Positions 1-13,081 of a DNA stretch of 64,000 bases are shown here, one piece after another (within the stretch, counting starts at the first letter, position 1; each line of letters begins with the position of its first letter). The stretch is from the NCBI GenBank assembly GCA_003013855.2, contig ML058484.1:9349344-9413343 (forward strand). The letters run 5' to 3'. The translations under genes were made by a program, and so were the position numbers. The notes under the pieces are model-generated. The model was not told where the DNA came from and searched no databases. It was given only the letters and a program-made list of their open reading frames with translations. Source of the DNA: Liriodendron chinense (lineage: Eukaryota; Streptophyta; Magnoliopsida; Magnoliales; Magnoliaceae).

Positions 1-480
1 TGGTCGATTGGTCCATGCGACTGATCATCGACCTTGGCCGACCGATCGTAACAGGCCATAAATGAGACAGCAAGCAGACACCCGTCCCTGGCCTAATTTG
101 ATCAGTCGTCACTCATCAAGTGACTGGTCGAAAACCCTGTACTGCCGGTCACCAGGAGAGTACGACCCTTTCTATCGTTGGAGCTTTTGCTCTATATATT
201 AGCAGCTCAATTTTTTGGGTTTTGAGAGAGAATTTAGTTCATTAAAAGCCATAATTATTGCCCACGTCATTAGGCTCTAATCCTAACAATTTCAAGTCAT
301 CTTCCTTATATTTGATCACGAGTTGGAACATTTAAAAGCTCAATTAAAGATGAACTTTCTCTCTTTTGATCTCTAGATGTTTTAGGCACCCTAACCATAG
401 GTAAATCCTTTGTATAAACCTTTTTAGAGATCCATATAGCTGAATCCTTCTAGGCTTACAATACATAACCATTTGTAGAA
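1..480. other. Repeat-derived sequence with clustered GACCGATCGA-like palindromes
   Basis: No coding potential is visible. The first 150 bases hold several degenerate copies of a GACCGRTCGA-type motif on both strands (for example near 15-55 and 110-155). The gypsy LTR near 54.2-54.5 kb is built the same way, so this may be the inner part of a related LTR. That link is inferred from composition and motif only. Confidence 0.35.
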
Positions 481-1640
481 GATTCAACATACCTCCTAAC
501 ACATTGGGTATCTCTTTGGAGCATCACATGCAAGGTAATTGATCATTGGAACTAAGGTATTGACGACGCATTGGCAACATGATCAGGAGAGCAACAGGGA
601 GCTGATTAAAGCACAGGAGAGTAGAGATCAACCAACCTAAGCGATGCGATGAAAGGGGCTCAATTAGACAAGTAAGTGTCAAATTGTAAGAGTCCAATTA
701 CACTCTTTCCTTGTGGAGGACTGAGTGTGAGAGTTTGAAATCAAACTTGACCAAGTTTTTAAGGAGAGTGTCCGACAGGAGTGTACACTAGGTTCTTGGA
801 TTGGAACCGAATGGTTGGGAGGAACCTTGTCAAACTCCTGGGTTGAATGAAATCCGTAAACATTTTGGTTGAGAGATGAATCAGTAAAATCTCCGTCATA
901 AGTTAGGAGGAACCTTGTCAAACACCTGGGTTGAATGAAACCCGTAAACATTTTGGTTGAAAGATGACCCAGTAAAATTTCCATCATAAGTTGTGAGGAA
1001 CCTTGTTAAACTACTTGGTAGGGTGGAACCGATTTAAAAAACCTAAGTTAAGAGGAGCCTGATTTAAACCCCTTAGTGAAATTTGATGTACTAAAGGGGT
1101 GAGTACGGCAACCAGGAGTGGAGTAGACAAGTAGTTGAACTACTATACATGCTTGTGTTTGTGATGTATTTGAGCATATTGTTATTCTAACATTGTATGT
1201 TTAATTGCTTAATTATGAATGCTTGATAGTAATAGTGTATGTTGGCACCAGATAGGCACATTCACACACAAGATGTATTTTCACTGATTGTGTAGACTTG
1301 AGCTTATATGATTGCATCTCATATAGTTTACATTAGTTGTATAGATTAGGCATTTGATTAGTTAAATCATTTGTTAATTTATGTGTTTAGACTAGGTTAC
1401 TTAATTGCTTAATCATCTACTTGTTTATGTGATTGGACCCACTAAGGCTTAGAAGCTGAAGTGTTCTTGCTTACTTAGTAAATTAGTAAAATAATTCAAA
1501 TAGGCGAAAAGAATTTCAAAAGGTCCTAATCACCCCCTCTAAGACTTAACCATAGTTCTAGTAGCTCTGCTCTAAGCTTTCGCACGCTTAATGTTTACAA
1601 GTGTGAGTGATAAATGCAATTTCAACAACATCCATTGTCA
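481..1640. other. Non-coding repeat-rich stretch, no gene recognised
   Basis: AT-rich DNA with a short tandem repeat (annotated separately) and no recognisable gene. The right edge passes into the copia remnant. A phrase near 1528-1560 resembles the junction sequence often seen next to copia LTRs, but I cannot define an LTR boundary. Confidence 0.4.
817..1030. repeat. 88-bp tandem repeat, about 2.4 units
   Basis: The block starting GGAGGAACCTTGTCAAAC recurs at 818, 906 and, more diverged, 994, a period of 88 bases. The first two units differ at only a few sites; the third is partial. It lies in unassigned repeat DNA. Confidence 0.85.
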
Positions 1641-3960
1641 GTCTCTTGATGAATGGGTTCGTTAGGTTCTGAATGTACCGCACATATTGTATTATTATAA
1701 TGTCATCACTAAGTAGTTACTACATAATACTATGTCTTAAACTAATATGTCTGAATTTTTCATTACAAGTTTTGCTATATGCCTTCGATAATGTCGCTTC
1801 ACTTTCACGGTAGATAGAGATAGGTAGCAAAGGCCTTACCAATAATGGTATTTATAATAACAAGTTTCACAACCACTCTGCTTATTTACTACTAGAAGCC
1901 AAAGCTATGAATTCATATTTTATGGTAGAATGAGATATGCAAGTTTGCTTTTTGGATCTCCAAGAAATGACAGCTCCTCCAAGTGTGAAAATCCATCCAC
2001 TGGTAAACTTGGATTCATCAGAATTAGTGACCCGACTTGCATCATATCACGCTAGGTAACTAAAAAAATGCAATTCATAGTTAATTATTTTCTTTAAGTA
2101 TTTGAGTACTCTAAAAATAGTAATTCAGTGATCTTAACTTGGATTACTTGTAAACCTACTGAATTTACCTACTACAAAACCAATATCAGGTCGAGTAGAA
2201 ATCATATATAGCATACATAAGACTATCAATCACCTTGGAATACTCTAACTGAGATACACTACGATCTTTATTTTTAGCTAACTTAATATTATAATAAAAA
2301 TGAGTAAAAACTGAGTTTTATCATAGTGATCAAACTTTTTAAGTATCTTTTCAATATAACGTGACTGAGGTAGAATTATGTCATCCTTTTTTCTCATTAG
2401 TTTGATACCTAAAATCACATCAGCTTCGTGTATATTCTTCATGTCAAAACTAGATGATAGAAATCTTTTAGTGTCATTTATAACTTATAAACATGTACCA
2501 AATATTAACATATCATGTATATATAGACATATAATTACTCCTTCATTAACAGAAAATTTTAAATACATGCATTTATCAGATACATTAATCTTAAAGCCAT
2601 ATGAGGTAACCACTTGATTAAACTTTTCATGCCATTGTTTAGGTGCCTGTTTAAGTCCATGCAGTAACTTGATCAATTTACACACTTTATTTTTTTGTCA
2701 TGAAATAACGAAAATTTTCGGTTGCTCTATATATACATCTTCATCGAGGTCACCATTTAAAAAAATTATCTTTACGTCTATCTGATGGATTTTTAACTTA
2801 TAAATGAATGTCAGAGTAACTAAAGCTCTTATAGTTGATATCCTTACTACTGGAGTGTAGGTATCGAAGAAGTCGATACCTTCTTTTTTGTAAATTCCCT
2901 AGCCACTTATTGATTTTGATCTTGGGGCATATCCACTAGCTTTCATATCCCATTATACAATGTAGAACTCATCTCATCATTTATAATTTTTCTCTAAAAG
3001 AGATAATCCTGATATCTAATGGCATCATCTAGAGTCACGGGGTCAATTTCAATGTTACATATTAACATGATTTTCTCTGTTATGTTTTCTCTATCTCCTT
3101 CTATTAGCAGAAGGTAGAAGTCGGGTCCAAAAGATGTGTCTGTCCTGATCATCTTTATCCTTTGAGGTTTTACATCCTCTTTATTGGAACCAATAATGTC
3201 TTTAGGTATCTGAGTACTACAACTTGTACTATGATTTTGAAATCTTTACTCTTTTCTAGTTATAGAAGAGAATGAATATTTATAAAAGTCGGCATCTTTA
3301 GATTTTATTATTGTATTTACCAGGATTGCGTAATTAGATTCTACAACTAGAAATCTATTAGCCTTATTATTTTATGCATATCCTATGAAAATGCACTCAA
3401 GAGATCTCAACCTTATCTTGAGTTTTTTAGGCTTAGTAAGTTTAACTAAGGCCCTACAGCCTCATACATTGAAGTATGACATGTTTGAAATCATATTCTT
3501 CCATAATTCATATAGAGTTTTACGAGTCATATTCTTTAGAATCTATTCAAGATGTGGTAGGTAGTCAACAGGGCTCCTCCCCAAAATCATGAACTTAGAC
3601 TTACATTATTTAGTATAAAATTTACCATATTTATAAGAGGCGTATTTTTACGTTCTGTCACATCATTCTATTTGGGTGAATAAGGAGTCATTATTTGGTG
3701 AATTATACCATGAGTTTTGCAAAACTTTAAGAATTTTAAGGATAGATATTCTCTTCCCATGTCTAACTTTATAATTTTAATCTTTCATTCTAACTGATTT
3801 TCTACTTCTGCCTTATATATTTTGAACTTTTCTAATACATCATCTTTATTCTTTAATAACTATACTAGCATACAATGAGAGAAATCATCTATAAAGGTTA
3901 TAAAATATCTCTTTTCCTCGCTTATTAGGTAATATTTGTACCTTACTAGTGATTAAACCA
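1641..3960 (-). mobile_element. Ty1/copia retrotransposon pol remnant (integrase end, RT, RNase H)
   Basis: Read on the minus strand, this shows decayed copia polyprotein pieces in the expected order. Around 3050-3135 is the integrase-RT linker with the SFGPDF signature. Around 2485-2685 is reverse transcriptase with L-HGLKQAP-QWHEKF and the LYIHDML version of the YVDDML active-site box, so one catalytic Asp is replaced by His. Around 1900-2060 is RNase H, with a stretch like DASRVTNSDESKFTSGWIFT. Frameshifts and stops occur throughout. It is an inactive fossil. LTRs could not be delimited. Confidence 0.85.
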
Positions 3961-4955
3961 GTTTACAAGAGGGTCACAACAAATCCGTCTCCAGAATACA
4001 ATAAGCATCTTCTCCAAGATCGGAGAAATGTGGATTTTGGCCTGCAAAACTGAAAAATCACATCCCAAACACACTTATGCAGCACACACCCTTGACTTCT
4101 ATGTTGTTACAATTTACCCCTTAAAAATTGTTTGTAGTTTACTGCCTAAAAAATTGTTTGTAATTTACCACCTGGAAAACTGTAACTTTACAAATAACAC
4201 CCAAAACGAAAATGGAGAAGAATAAGAGGAAGATGAAATTTTGAATTTTTTGTCGTGATTTATATTGACCCAAAAATGGGTTTATATACACTTTCAAGGA
4301 ATATTAAAAAGTCATTTTCATGAAAAGGCACATAAACTTTCATATATACATGACTTTTCAATGTAGTATCTTTTCATTAATGGCTTCCTTCCACCATTAA
4401 TGGCATCCCTTCACCTTTAATTTAAAATTAAAGGATGCTTCATTCACCAAAAGACATCACCATTCACAAAGCAATGGACACCAACAAACACCAAAAGCTA
4501 CAACATATTCTCCTCATTTTCATTTATAATTTTAAAAAAACCAAATGTCTTCTTTTTATTTTGAAAAAAAAAACCAACATTTGATATAGGTAATGCAAAA
4601 GTATAGAAGAAAATGACTAACCTGCCTACAAGATAAATGGAATAAATAAAAATAAAAGACCGGGGGTATATAGATTTTTACGTGATTCAACAATATGCAT
4701 ACTCTACATGACAATAATATAAATATTTTTTCTTCACTAAAGTAAGATAAATATAATAAAACTTACCTCTCTCCACTCTTCCTTTGTCAAGAACTTTCCA
4801 CCAAGAAATACCCCAAAAGATTATACAACGGAATACCTCTCACTAATTATGCTCCTTGTATAAAAATAAAAATAAAAACACCACGTGAGAAAGCGCATGC
4901 CAAAGCCTTAATCCAGCTAGGCTTCATTGTACACAACTACGTAAGTAGCTATGTA

Positions 4956-4996
<41 letters not shown>

Positions 4997-5100
4997 GTCT
5001 CTCACCGTTGTTTGCACAATTAAATCAAACACGAGGCTACACGTGTTAACAAAGGTCTGTATTCAGTTAACGTGTACAATTAGGATAGTATGAGCATGCC
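3961..5100. other. AT-rich intergenic DNA, nothing coding seen
   Basis: Apart from a GA microsatellite near 4961 I see no gene, intact element or structured repeat here. The left edge may still belong to the copia fossil. Confidence 0.5.
4961..4992. repeat. (GA)n microsatellite
   Basis: About 16 uninterrupted GA units directly after a GTACACAA stretch. Confidence 0.95.
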
Positions 5101-6690
5101 AGATTCGTACTCGACTCAGGTTCGATTAAACGTTGGTGCCCCCGCGCTAAGCTATAGACCGATTAAGATTGAATTCAAGGAATCGGTCACCTTCTCAACC
5201 ACCAACAGTTACAACGATCAGGTGATTTTAGAATGGTAGGGGTTAGTCCATCCAAATAGATTTATTTTCCTTACATCCAGAACTTTTCTTTCACTAATGA
5301 TAGCAAGCTTTGTATTTTTCAATAGAATCAAGATGAATCAGGGATTTAAAACTAAATGTTGATTTTATTAATGTATATTTGAAGCCCAACACAGTTAGTA
5401 GATAAACAACTAAGTAGAGAAGTACGTGAAAGATAAATATCCATTAGCGCCACTGTGGATAAATAATCGAAGTGAATTGGTTAGCAGGATGTGGGGTGTG
5501 GTTTGATCTTCCAAGGACTCGGTTGATCGGGATCAAGCGACTATAGGTTGTGGATATTTATACTACTCCTAAGTGTACTGTAGTGATGGCGCTGAACAGT
5601 ATCAATCTAAGCTAACCTAAACTCTGAGCGTTCTATAGAGTAGGTGGACAGAAGTGGAGGAACTAGAAAGTAAGATAAAGCAGCGCTACGTTATGTAGGT
5701 TGATTGTGTTTGGCATGGGCCTGGAGCTCTTCATCGCTTGGTCCTTCTATGGGCTTAAAGAGGTGAAATCCTTATTAGATTTCCTTAATAGTGCAAAATC
5801 CTTGGCGATCATAGTGCAGTTGTTCTGCGATGTTCCTAGCCTGGCCAAAGATCTTCACGGATCATAAACCATTTTCAAATCCCTTGTTAGCATAGCTACA
5901 GAGATTCGTGAATCTCATTAGATCCGGATCCATCACTGCAACCATGGTTCCCATCCGCTCTAAGAAGAATCTACTTATCGAATGGTTGAACATTCATAAT
6001 CGCCGTGAGAGCACCATCATCTCTGGGAGGATCTTCTATTTTGAAAAGACTATGTGAAACGGCCTTACTGAGCATATCCGAATTTGTGATAAGATTCCTA
6101 TCTCTATGAGTCTTTATAGACTCGTTGAGCACACTACCTCGATCACATGTGCCACCCCTATTAGGGTAACATGTCATTCGTTGTAACATCTTATCTACAG
6201 GCATGCGTACGGCCCTATGTCATTTTACTTTTAGCAGGTGACATGCTACCGAAGGATATGGGCAAAAGATATCTTTAGGGCGCGAGTAAGATTTCGTCTA
6301 TCATTAAGCGCATAGTACCATTACGTGGCGCTTTCTCATTGGTCCGCATGAATACGTTAAAATGGGTGCAAACAATGCCCGCACGTCCCTTTGCATTAGG
6401 AGATGTGATGGAACATTTGACGTTTTAAATTCTGTAATTGCTCCAACGGGTGACACATGGTGACATAAGGTTCACACTCATCAGACGTGTGCAGTAATGT
6501 TGTATCGAAAATCTCCTACCATGATTACTAGCTTTTAATGTGGACGTGAACCTGGCAGCCATTTTCATTTTCAAACGGTTTCGTTTTCGTCCCCTTTTGT
6601 CTTTTTGCTTTTACTGCCTTTGCATTCTTCATCTCTTCTTCGATTTTTACTATTTCATTACTTCTTTCTCCAGTCGTTCATTACTTTAAT
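5101..6690. other. Probable retroelement non-coding region, unassigned
   Basis: No open gene is visible. A short phrase at about 5716-5736 (GGGCCTGGAGCTCTTC) has a near match at about 61737-61755 (GGGCCTGAAGCTCTTC), each set in a similar AT-rich context. I read this as a weak hint that both are non-coding parts of one retroelement family. The stretch leads into the PMD-like remnant that follows on the plus strand. Confidence 0.3.
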
Positions 6691-6693
6691 TTC

Positions 6694-7480
6694 ATGGCTT
6701 CTTCTTCATCCAACGACTCTGGAATTGGGCCAGCAGTCATGAAGATTCCGGCTCCTGGTATGATTAATCCGATCTTTGAACATCTAGGGTACCATGTTCT
6801 CACCTACAAATAAATATATGCTTGGTCCAAAATTCCATCCAACTTTTAATGGTGACCTGATCTTTCTTTCTTCTTTCTTTACTCTATCTCTACCTTAAGG
6901 CAATGCTTCTTTTAAATAGCCCCTTTCTATAATGGTATTTATGGAATCCTACCGGTTCCAAGCATAAGCTTTGGCCCAGCACTCTTCCCAATTGGATTTC
7001 TTGGTTAGACAGGGTCAAAGCCATATTTAGACAACGTTGGAGAGAAGTTGAGATTTTTTTACTGTATCCAACTCTCTCATTTTGATTCAACAATGTACCT
7101 ACCTTGTTAGTTGCAACCATTTGTTTTTTTAGTGGTCATGTAACACTTTTCACTTTCCCTGTGGGTTTATGAGTCCCACCATTTTTTTATATTTGTGTCA
7201 GTGCTGGTCTTCCAGTCGTTAACAAGTATGTTGAGCCTTCCCATTCTTAGTCATCCCCTTCTTTTAATAACTAAAATGCCGAAGTTGTTTACAACTCTTA
7301 GGTAAGAGATGGGCCAAGGTCCTATTTCCCATCAGGAACATATTGTCTTCCTTCTGATGTGGTTGTGTCGCTTCATTTTCTCCATCAAAGCCGATCAAAT
7401 GACCAAGGAGTACAATGACTTGGTCGAAACACTTGCTTCCGCCCGTACGCTTGCTCTTACTCCCTTCTAGCCTTTCTCAT
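6694..7480 (+). pseudogene. Plant-mobile-domain-like remnant (TE-associated)
   Basis: An ATG at 6694 opens a short reading frame beginning MASSSSNDS that continues into PAPGMINPIFEHLGYHVLTYK. Discontinuous segments further on read like the plant mobile domain proteins common in plant retroelements, for example LDNVGEKLRFFYCIQLSHFDSTMYL (seen across 7039-7104 in pieces) and FSIKADQMTKEYNDLVETL (about 7380-7440). Several stops and frameshifts make it non-functional. The assignment rests on remembered family patterns. Confidence 0.45.
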
Positions 7481-7819
7481 CTCTATTGAACTCTCCAAAG
7501 GCTAGTTGAAATGAATCTCCATAATTGTGGGGGCCACTTTGATTTCTTCAATTATGGCTTTGTGAATATTTTTCTTGTTTCTATTGTAGCACCATTAAGC
7601 TACTCCATCTTCGTTTCCCCACTTATGGTCATTGTCGTCTATTCCATTTCAACTTTTGTAAGCGATGGGTCAGGGACTGCTTGGAATTCTTCCTTTATGA
7701 GCTAAGTATCCAATGTTTGCTTTTTCCCCTTTTCAGATATGACTCATGGTCCCCCTTAGTTCAAGTGTATGAGACATGATCCTTTTAATTAGCTATTTGA
7801 TATCTCAGGACCTCGTGAG

Positions 7820-8010
7820 ATTTGGAGGGTGTTTAATCACCACTGTTTCCTAGAGTATAGTCCATATAAGATTTGGATCTCCTTGATTTTTTGGATCATG
7901 TCTTAAAATGATCTTTAAAAACAAATGGATGGCATGGATACAAAGTAGATACATTAAGGTGGGCCCTATAGTAAAGGTCGCACCGTCTTGCGGGGTCTCA
8001 CCTAATCTGC
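7820..8010. mobile_element. Fold-back element, right half only
   Basis: This contains the conserved right half: ACCACTGTTTCC, AGATTTGGATC, AAAATGATC, ATGGATGGCATGGATA and GGTGGGCCC. It ends in the terminal motif CTAATCTGCTCCC. Its variable arm matches those at about 36665-36735 and 37264-37330, which defines one arm subfamily. Confidence 0.75.
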
Positions 8011-8416
8011 TCCCATGTTTGAAGGTCCAAGTCACGGGAAAATGTAAAGCATTGAATCCAATTGGAATCAAAGGAATCCAAGGCGTCAAAAGTGGAATTT
8101 GGAAAGCTATTAAAAGAAAAAATAAAGTAAATAAATAAAGGCTTAATAATACAACTATGAAAGAGGAAGACATGGCAAAAAAAAAGGGGGGGGCGGGGGC
8201 GGATTTTTGCATATAGCGGCCTAATTTTTTTATTTATTTGTAAGAAAGAGCTTCCTTTTAAAATATTTAAAGTAAACCGCTCAAGGTTATAAACGTCAAG
8301 CATATAACTGCCCACCGTCCCCAGGAGAAACCGAACTATGGTAAGTTTGCTGTGGTTAAACTCTTACAAAAAGTGTGTGGTGTGTTCCACCTGAGACTTT
8401 GACATCTCCAAACTAC

Positions 8417-8520
8417 GTGGGGCCCACTAGGATGCATGTGTTATATCCACACCGTCCATTTTGTTTACGAGATCATTTTAGGACACCCTGAAAATGAGGC
8501 CGATACAAACATCAACCGGA
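8417..8520. mobile_element. Fold-back element, left end fragment
   Basis: GTGGGGCCCAC, then GATGCATGTGTTATATCCAC, ACCGTCCATT and ATCATTTTAGG, which is the standard left half. It stops soon after position 8515. Confidence 0.75.
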
Positions 8521-8949
8521 TAGATGTATGCCGTTGAATCAGATTGCTTGACAACTTAGACAATGGGGCGAAATCAGTAGTGACCTCGACAAAACAGACA
8601 AAGATTGTAGGGAGACGATCTTCCAATTTGGAGGTTCTTTGGTCTTTTTGTGGGCCCATCAGATCAATGGTATGGATCAGGAAACCACGAACCCGTTGGT
8701 ACTGACTCGATGCATCAGGACACTGTTCCCATCCTGTGATGGTAAAAGTAGTTGGAAAGTGGAAAATGAACGAGGGAGTTATTAATCCTCTGGAAGAATA
8801 GGACACTCGATATGCAGGCAGGCAGAAATTTTATACATGGACTTTATTAATTAAAATTAAACCGGATAAATTGTGTAACCGACTCTCACTAATTTAAATT
8901 ATGAGACCATCTATTTCACTGGCTCATTTAAGGGCAAGGGCTAAATAAT

Positions 8950-9110
8950 GAAGCAGGTCCAAATACCAGGTGGACTCCACAACAAGAAACAGTGGTGATT
9001 AAATGCCCACCACACTAAAAACTCCTTATGGACCACCTTAATGTTTATTTTCCATCCAAACAGCGAGCATGAGAAAAGGGGATGGATGGATGGATGGTGT
9101 GGTGGTAACA
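8950..9110. mobile_element. Fold-back element, internal fragment
   Basis: Contains the core phrases GGTGGACTCCAC, GAAACAGTGGTGATT, TAATGTTTATTTTCCATCCA in family order, without recognisable ends. Confidence 0.65.
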
Positions 9111-9221
9111 TTTATATCATGACTCATGAGTTGGCTCTGGGACTACTTTTTTAGAAAAGGGTTATGCAACAACCCGGCTGTACAAAAGCTCGGTTTGTGC
9201 AAATCAGGCTGCTGGTCTATG

Positions 9222-9615
9222 TAAAGGTTTGTGAGAAATCCACCCGGCTCATATGTTTTGTGAGCTAATTTCAGAACATGAGACCAAAAATGAGCAGGAT
9301 CCAAGACTCAAGTAGGCCCAAAACGTGAGGAGTGAACGTCTATAGTTGAAATATTCGTGGCGCCATGAAAGTTTTGAATCAGGATAATATTTGTGTTTTC
9401 AGTTCATCCCAGTAGGAATGACGTTGTGAATGGTATGGATGGCATATAAACATCACTGTAGACCTTAGGGAGGCTTCAACGGTCAGAATTTCCCTACCCA
9501 CCATTTCCTTTAGTGCAGCCCACTTAAGTCTTAGATCCGGCTCATTTTTGTTCGCATGTCCTGAAATAAGTTCACCAAGCAGATGAATGGGGTGGATTGC
9601 TCACAAACATCATGG
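9222..9615. mobile_element. Fold-back element, near-complete copy
   Basis: TTTGTGAGAAATCCACCC at the left is mirrored by GGGTGGATTGCTCACAAA at the right. The interior has both halves of the family core, with GGATGGCATATAAACATCA at the midpoint. It lies inside the 8190-9855 inverted pair. Confidence 0.75.
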
Positions 9616-9859
9616 TTAGGTCCACCTAAGTTCCCAGCACAGGAACTTCCTCGAGCCTTTCACTTCAATCATGCGGATCAGTCATTTTCAACAGAAACGG
9701 CTGCTACCCATTACCTGCAACTGCAATCTCTAAAAGTGACGTGATTTTAAAACCTGAAGCAGTTTACTTTAGATATTTTAAAAGGAAGCTTTTTATCATA
9801 AATAAACCAAAAGGTAGGCAGCTGTGTGCAAAAATCCCAAAAAAGGTGGGCCCGGATAT

Positions 9860-10340
9860 CATCCTGGGTGGGCCTTTTTCTTGTAAGTGGGACAAGCATT
9901 TCGACCTCGTAACCACGTCCAGCTAAATGATGGAACGGCTCTCAATTTCAAATGACAAGTACGAAGTCCTTCGCAAACTCAACTCACCAGTTCCCGAGTC
10001 AACTCAGCACTCGAATCACCAGCTTGTATTTCACGTGGGGCCCACTTAAAAAGACAATTAGGTAATCAGAAACATCGGTGAGGACCAAATCTGAATGCCC
10101 TAAAAATCCGATGATCGCCCCAGAAAATGATGCTGACCGTTGATTTATAGAGCTGAATATGAGCCATTGAATTTTGATTTTTATGGTACATATTCACGTC
10201 CACATAAGAATGATCAATTCAGTGTTTCATACCATGTTCCAAGTGGGGTTGCACCCAAAACATGGATGGATGTGATCATCCGACCATCTTTGCTTGTGGG
10301 CCCAAGTGAGGTATTGATTATCCTGAGTCGCCACATATAG
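9860..10340. other. Intergenic DNA with fold-back fragments
   Basis: A GTGGGGCCCACTT fragment at about 10034-10047 and diverged family phrases up to 10320 are visible; nothing coding is seen. Confidence 0.4.
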
Positions 10341-11180
10341 GGCTCGCAACTGTCCGGGTGCTGGATCCCATTTTGAAGTGTTTGGGCCGGGATTTTGGTC
10401 TGGGCCTATTCAAACTTATGCATTTTCTAGAACAAGTCCGGCCCAGGTCCACTTTTGGACCTGGCCTGGCTTGGGTTGGGCCTAGTAACATGGCCAATCA
10501 ACTTGGGCCAGGCTTGGGTTTTTAGGCCCATCCTATCCAACCCAAGCCAGGCCTGGTCTGACTTAATGTGCACGTGTGTCCGATCCATGAGTAGCTTACC
10601 TGACCAATTGATGGATTTGATCAATCTTAGGACTGGGCCAAGGCTCGTGCTTAGGTCTGTTGTGATAGGCCTATGCCAGGCTCTGGCTGGGATGGAGTTT
10701 TGGGCCGTATAGAATTGGGTCGTTGACCGACCCAAACCTGGCCCATTGCCACCCCACCAGTGCGGCTTTAGGGTAGGAAAATAAATGCAATCATGAAAGA
10801 CAATTCAAACTAATGATGTGTTTGGATGTGCAAGTGAATTGAATTGTGACCATCCAATTTAATAAGAGGAAACAACGAACTATAATAATGATGTGTCGAA
10901 GGGCCAGGATGGCCCATTGGAATTTCTAGCCCAGATCGCTTTAGGCCAGGCTGGGGTGAGACATCAGCCCCATGTCGGGGCCCAGGCCTAAAATTTAAGC
11001 CTGTTTTCAAGAGTGTTGTTGTAATATATCAGGCATGATGGGGAATGGCTACTGAACAGCTTGGACATCGGACTCGATCTGGGCCCTGGATAAATCATAA
11101 TCATGATGGTCCGGGTTTGGCATACTTGTTTTGGCCCATCATAGGCCCAGGGCGGGCTCGAGCCTAGGTTTTAGTTTGCT
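10341..11180. repeat. Degenerate GGGCC/GGCCCA-rich repeat stretch, partly inside a TIR-like pair
   Basis: Dozens of GGGCC, CAGGCC and CCCAAGCC words make fortuitous open frames on both strands. From 10821 a GTGTTTGGATGTGCAA end is mirrored by TTGCATCCAAACGC at about 11280-11294, so the right part may be the inside of an old hAT- or PIF-like element. Similar GGGCC-rich patches occur at 16255-16330, 16870-17010, 18245-18310, 21250-21400, 35690-35900, 42420-42625, 54050-54120 and 63858-64000. Confidence 0.5.
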
Positions 11181-13081
11181 TTCAAACAAGGAACTAGCCC
11201 TCAAATTGTGATCATCTTGCTTTCATTTCCAACTTGAGAGTAACACAATCTGGTGATTTCTTTTATGTTATGTAAGAGTTGCATCCAAACGCGCAGAAGT
11301 AAATCATAGATTCAAGATACACTCGACTCCGAAACGGGTCCGAATTTCAGATACAAATCCACCATTATTGCAATTAAGCAGACAAAAGCGTTGCTTTCGC
11401 ACAGTAGATCTAGTGTGGAGGCTTGGGTCTCACTAGATCAGGATTAGTCTTAATCACGATGATAAATATAAATCAATGTAGATCAAAAGATTTTGTCATT
11501 TTCGGTAGGTAGAGTGGGAATCAAATCCTTTGATCCACACTCAAATGAATCCTTTGTTGATGATTACAGGCGGTGTTGTGATAAATGTCTTGCATTCTAC
11601 AAAACAGTTATATATCAAGCTCCAACAGGAGGTGCGGAGGTATTTTGGGTATTTCTATGTATGGGGTATAAATATTCTTTGGGTTGAATTGGGGTTACGT
11701 AAGAAAAGCTTTTTTCAAAATTTTGGGCGCTAGAATGTTTTAGGACTGTAATTCTTTTCGAGAAAATAGTGATTTTGACCGGGACTCATCCGTGGAGTAG
11801 GCATGATGACAAACCATGCAAATTCGTCATATTTTGTGGGTTGATTTTCTTTGCTGCATCGATTTGTTTCTTACAAGAAGCAATGGGCTGCAGCCTACAC
11901 CCCACAAAATAAAAAAAAATTTAGACCGAGCCCAATTGGAGTAGTTCAAAACATTGGGCCAGAATCATAATCAAGGCCCGTCTATTGCTAATTTGCTACT
12001 CCCGCCTGATTATGTGCACAACTTGGTCACATCAACCTGACAATAAGTGGGTCTAGGTAGTTCCACCCAAAGTAAAAAGTGGGTCAGGTCTGCAACCTCT
12101 CAAAATCAATATCGAATGCCAAACCCATTATAAGTTGGAAATTCAAATAGGCATTTTGGGTTTTGGAGGAAATAGTATTAGAACATTACTCATGCAAAAA
12201 CATACCTGACCCACGAGATAAACGTGTCTTGTATGAGTCCCATTCAGATCACCTCAACCTGACCCGACCTGATCCATTTGCACACCCTGCTATCGATGAT
12301 CGATACTTACAGATGTCAGGAGCCACAACGAGCAATCCCCGGCGAGAGTTCCGCATGCTATGAGTATGAAAGAAGTCCATCACTTCTTTCCCCTTCCGAA
12401 TTCCAGGGGATTGCTTTAAAGCAGCTTGGGTCTCATGAACTGAAATGAAATATTCTCGAAAGTTTCCCTTCCCTCATGTCCTCCAGGCAAATACATTCAA
12501 ATCAACTGATCCTTGTCCGCATTCATCAAGAAGGAGAAGGAGAATCAACAAGAACACAATCAATACAAAAGGCCCACCGCTCGTCTGCTGAGGCGATCAG
12601 GGAACAGCCCTTCCAGAGCTCCCACTCATGTACTGGTTTCGCTCTGCCTCAACCGGTTACGTAATGCGGCCATAAAAGAATAGCTTGTGTTGACCCCCAC
12701 ATGACCCACTCGATTTATCATATTTCTGGCAGTGCCTTCAAGATCTTGTAGGATGCAATCGATATGGATGTTGAGATGACTCGCATTCTCATTCATCAAT
12801 GGGAACAATCAGTCCTCAAATGCGCATGGGACACATCCATATGGCCTACATGAATGATCAGTGATGAAACTGTTTTTCACAGACAATAAAAGGAGGTGAT
12901 TGGCTTGCCAAGCCACCCAAAAACTCTGACGCTTCACTCATTGGCACACTTGTTGAGAAACTCAGCTGCATGTTGTTTGATCTCTAGATGGGCCATTGTC
13001 AATTTCAAATGGTACCAATGTATAAGATTGATGATGTCAGAAGTGGGCCACTTTTGCCTTAGAAACGAGGATCCTGTGATT
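11181..13081. other. Intergenic DNA and 3' flank of the PPR gene, no gene recognised
   Basis: Short frames on both strands (for example 12163-12363 and the minus-strand 12626-12808) have no recognisable domain. The last few hundred bases would include the 3' untranslated region of the minus-strand PPR gene, but its end cannot be placed. Confidence 0.4.

Larger units (their letters stand above)
8190..9855. repeat. Inverted repeat pair (about 110-bp arms) enclosing about 1.45 kb
   Basis: The left arm at about 8196-8305 is the reverse complement of the right arm at about 9738-9850. Shared blocks are GTTTACTTTAAATATTTTAA, AAGGAAGC and TGCAAAAATCC. The interval between them holds fold-back fragments. 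It could be an old terminal-inverted-repeat element or two chance opposite insertions. I could not identify a target-site duplication. Confidence 0.6.

Noticed and set aside
817..1030. Possible CRISPR-like array
   Set aside because: Units are contiguous with no spacers, and this is plant nuclear DNA.
10427..10735. Overlapping open frames on both strands
   Set aside because: They come from GGGCC/CCAGGCC repeat words that avoid stops on both strands; composition explains them.
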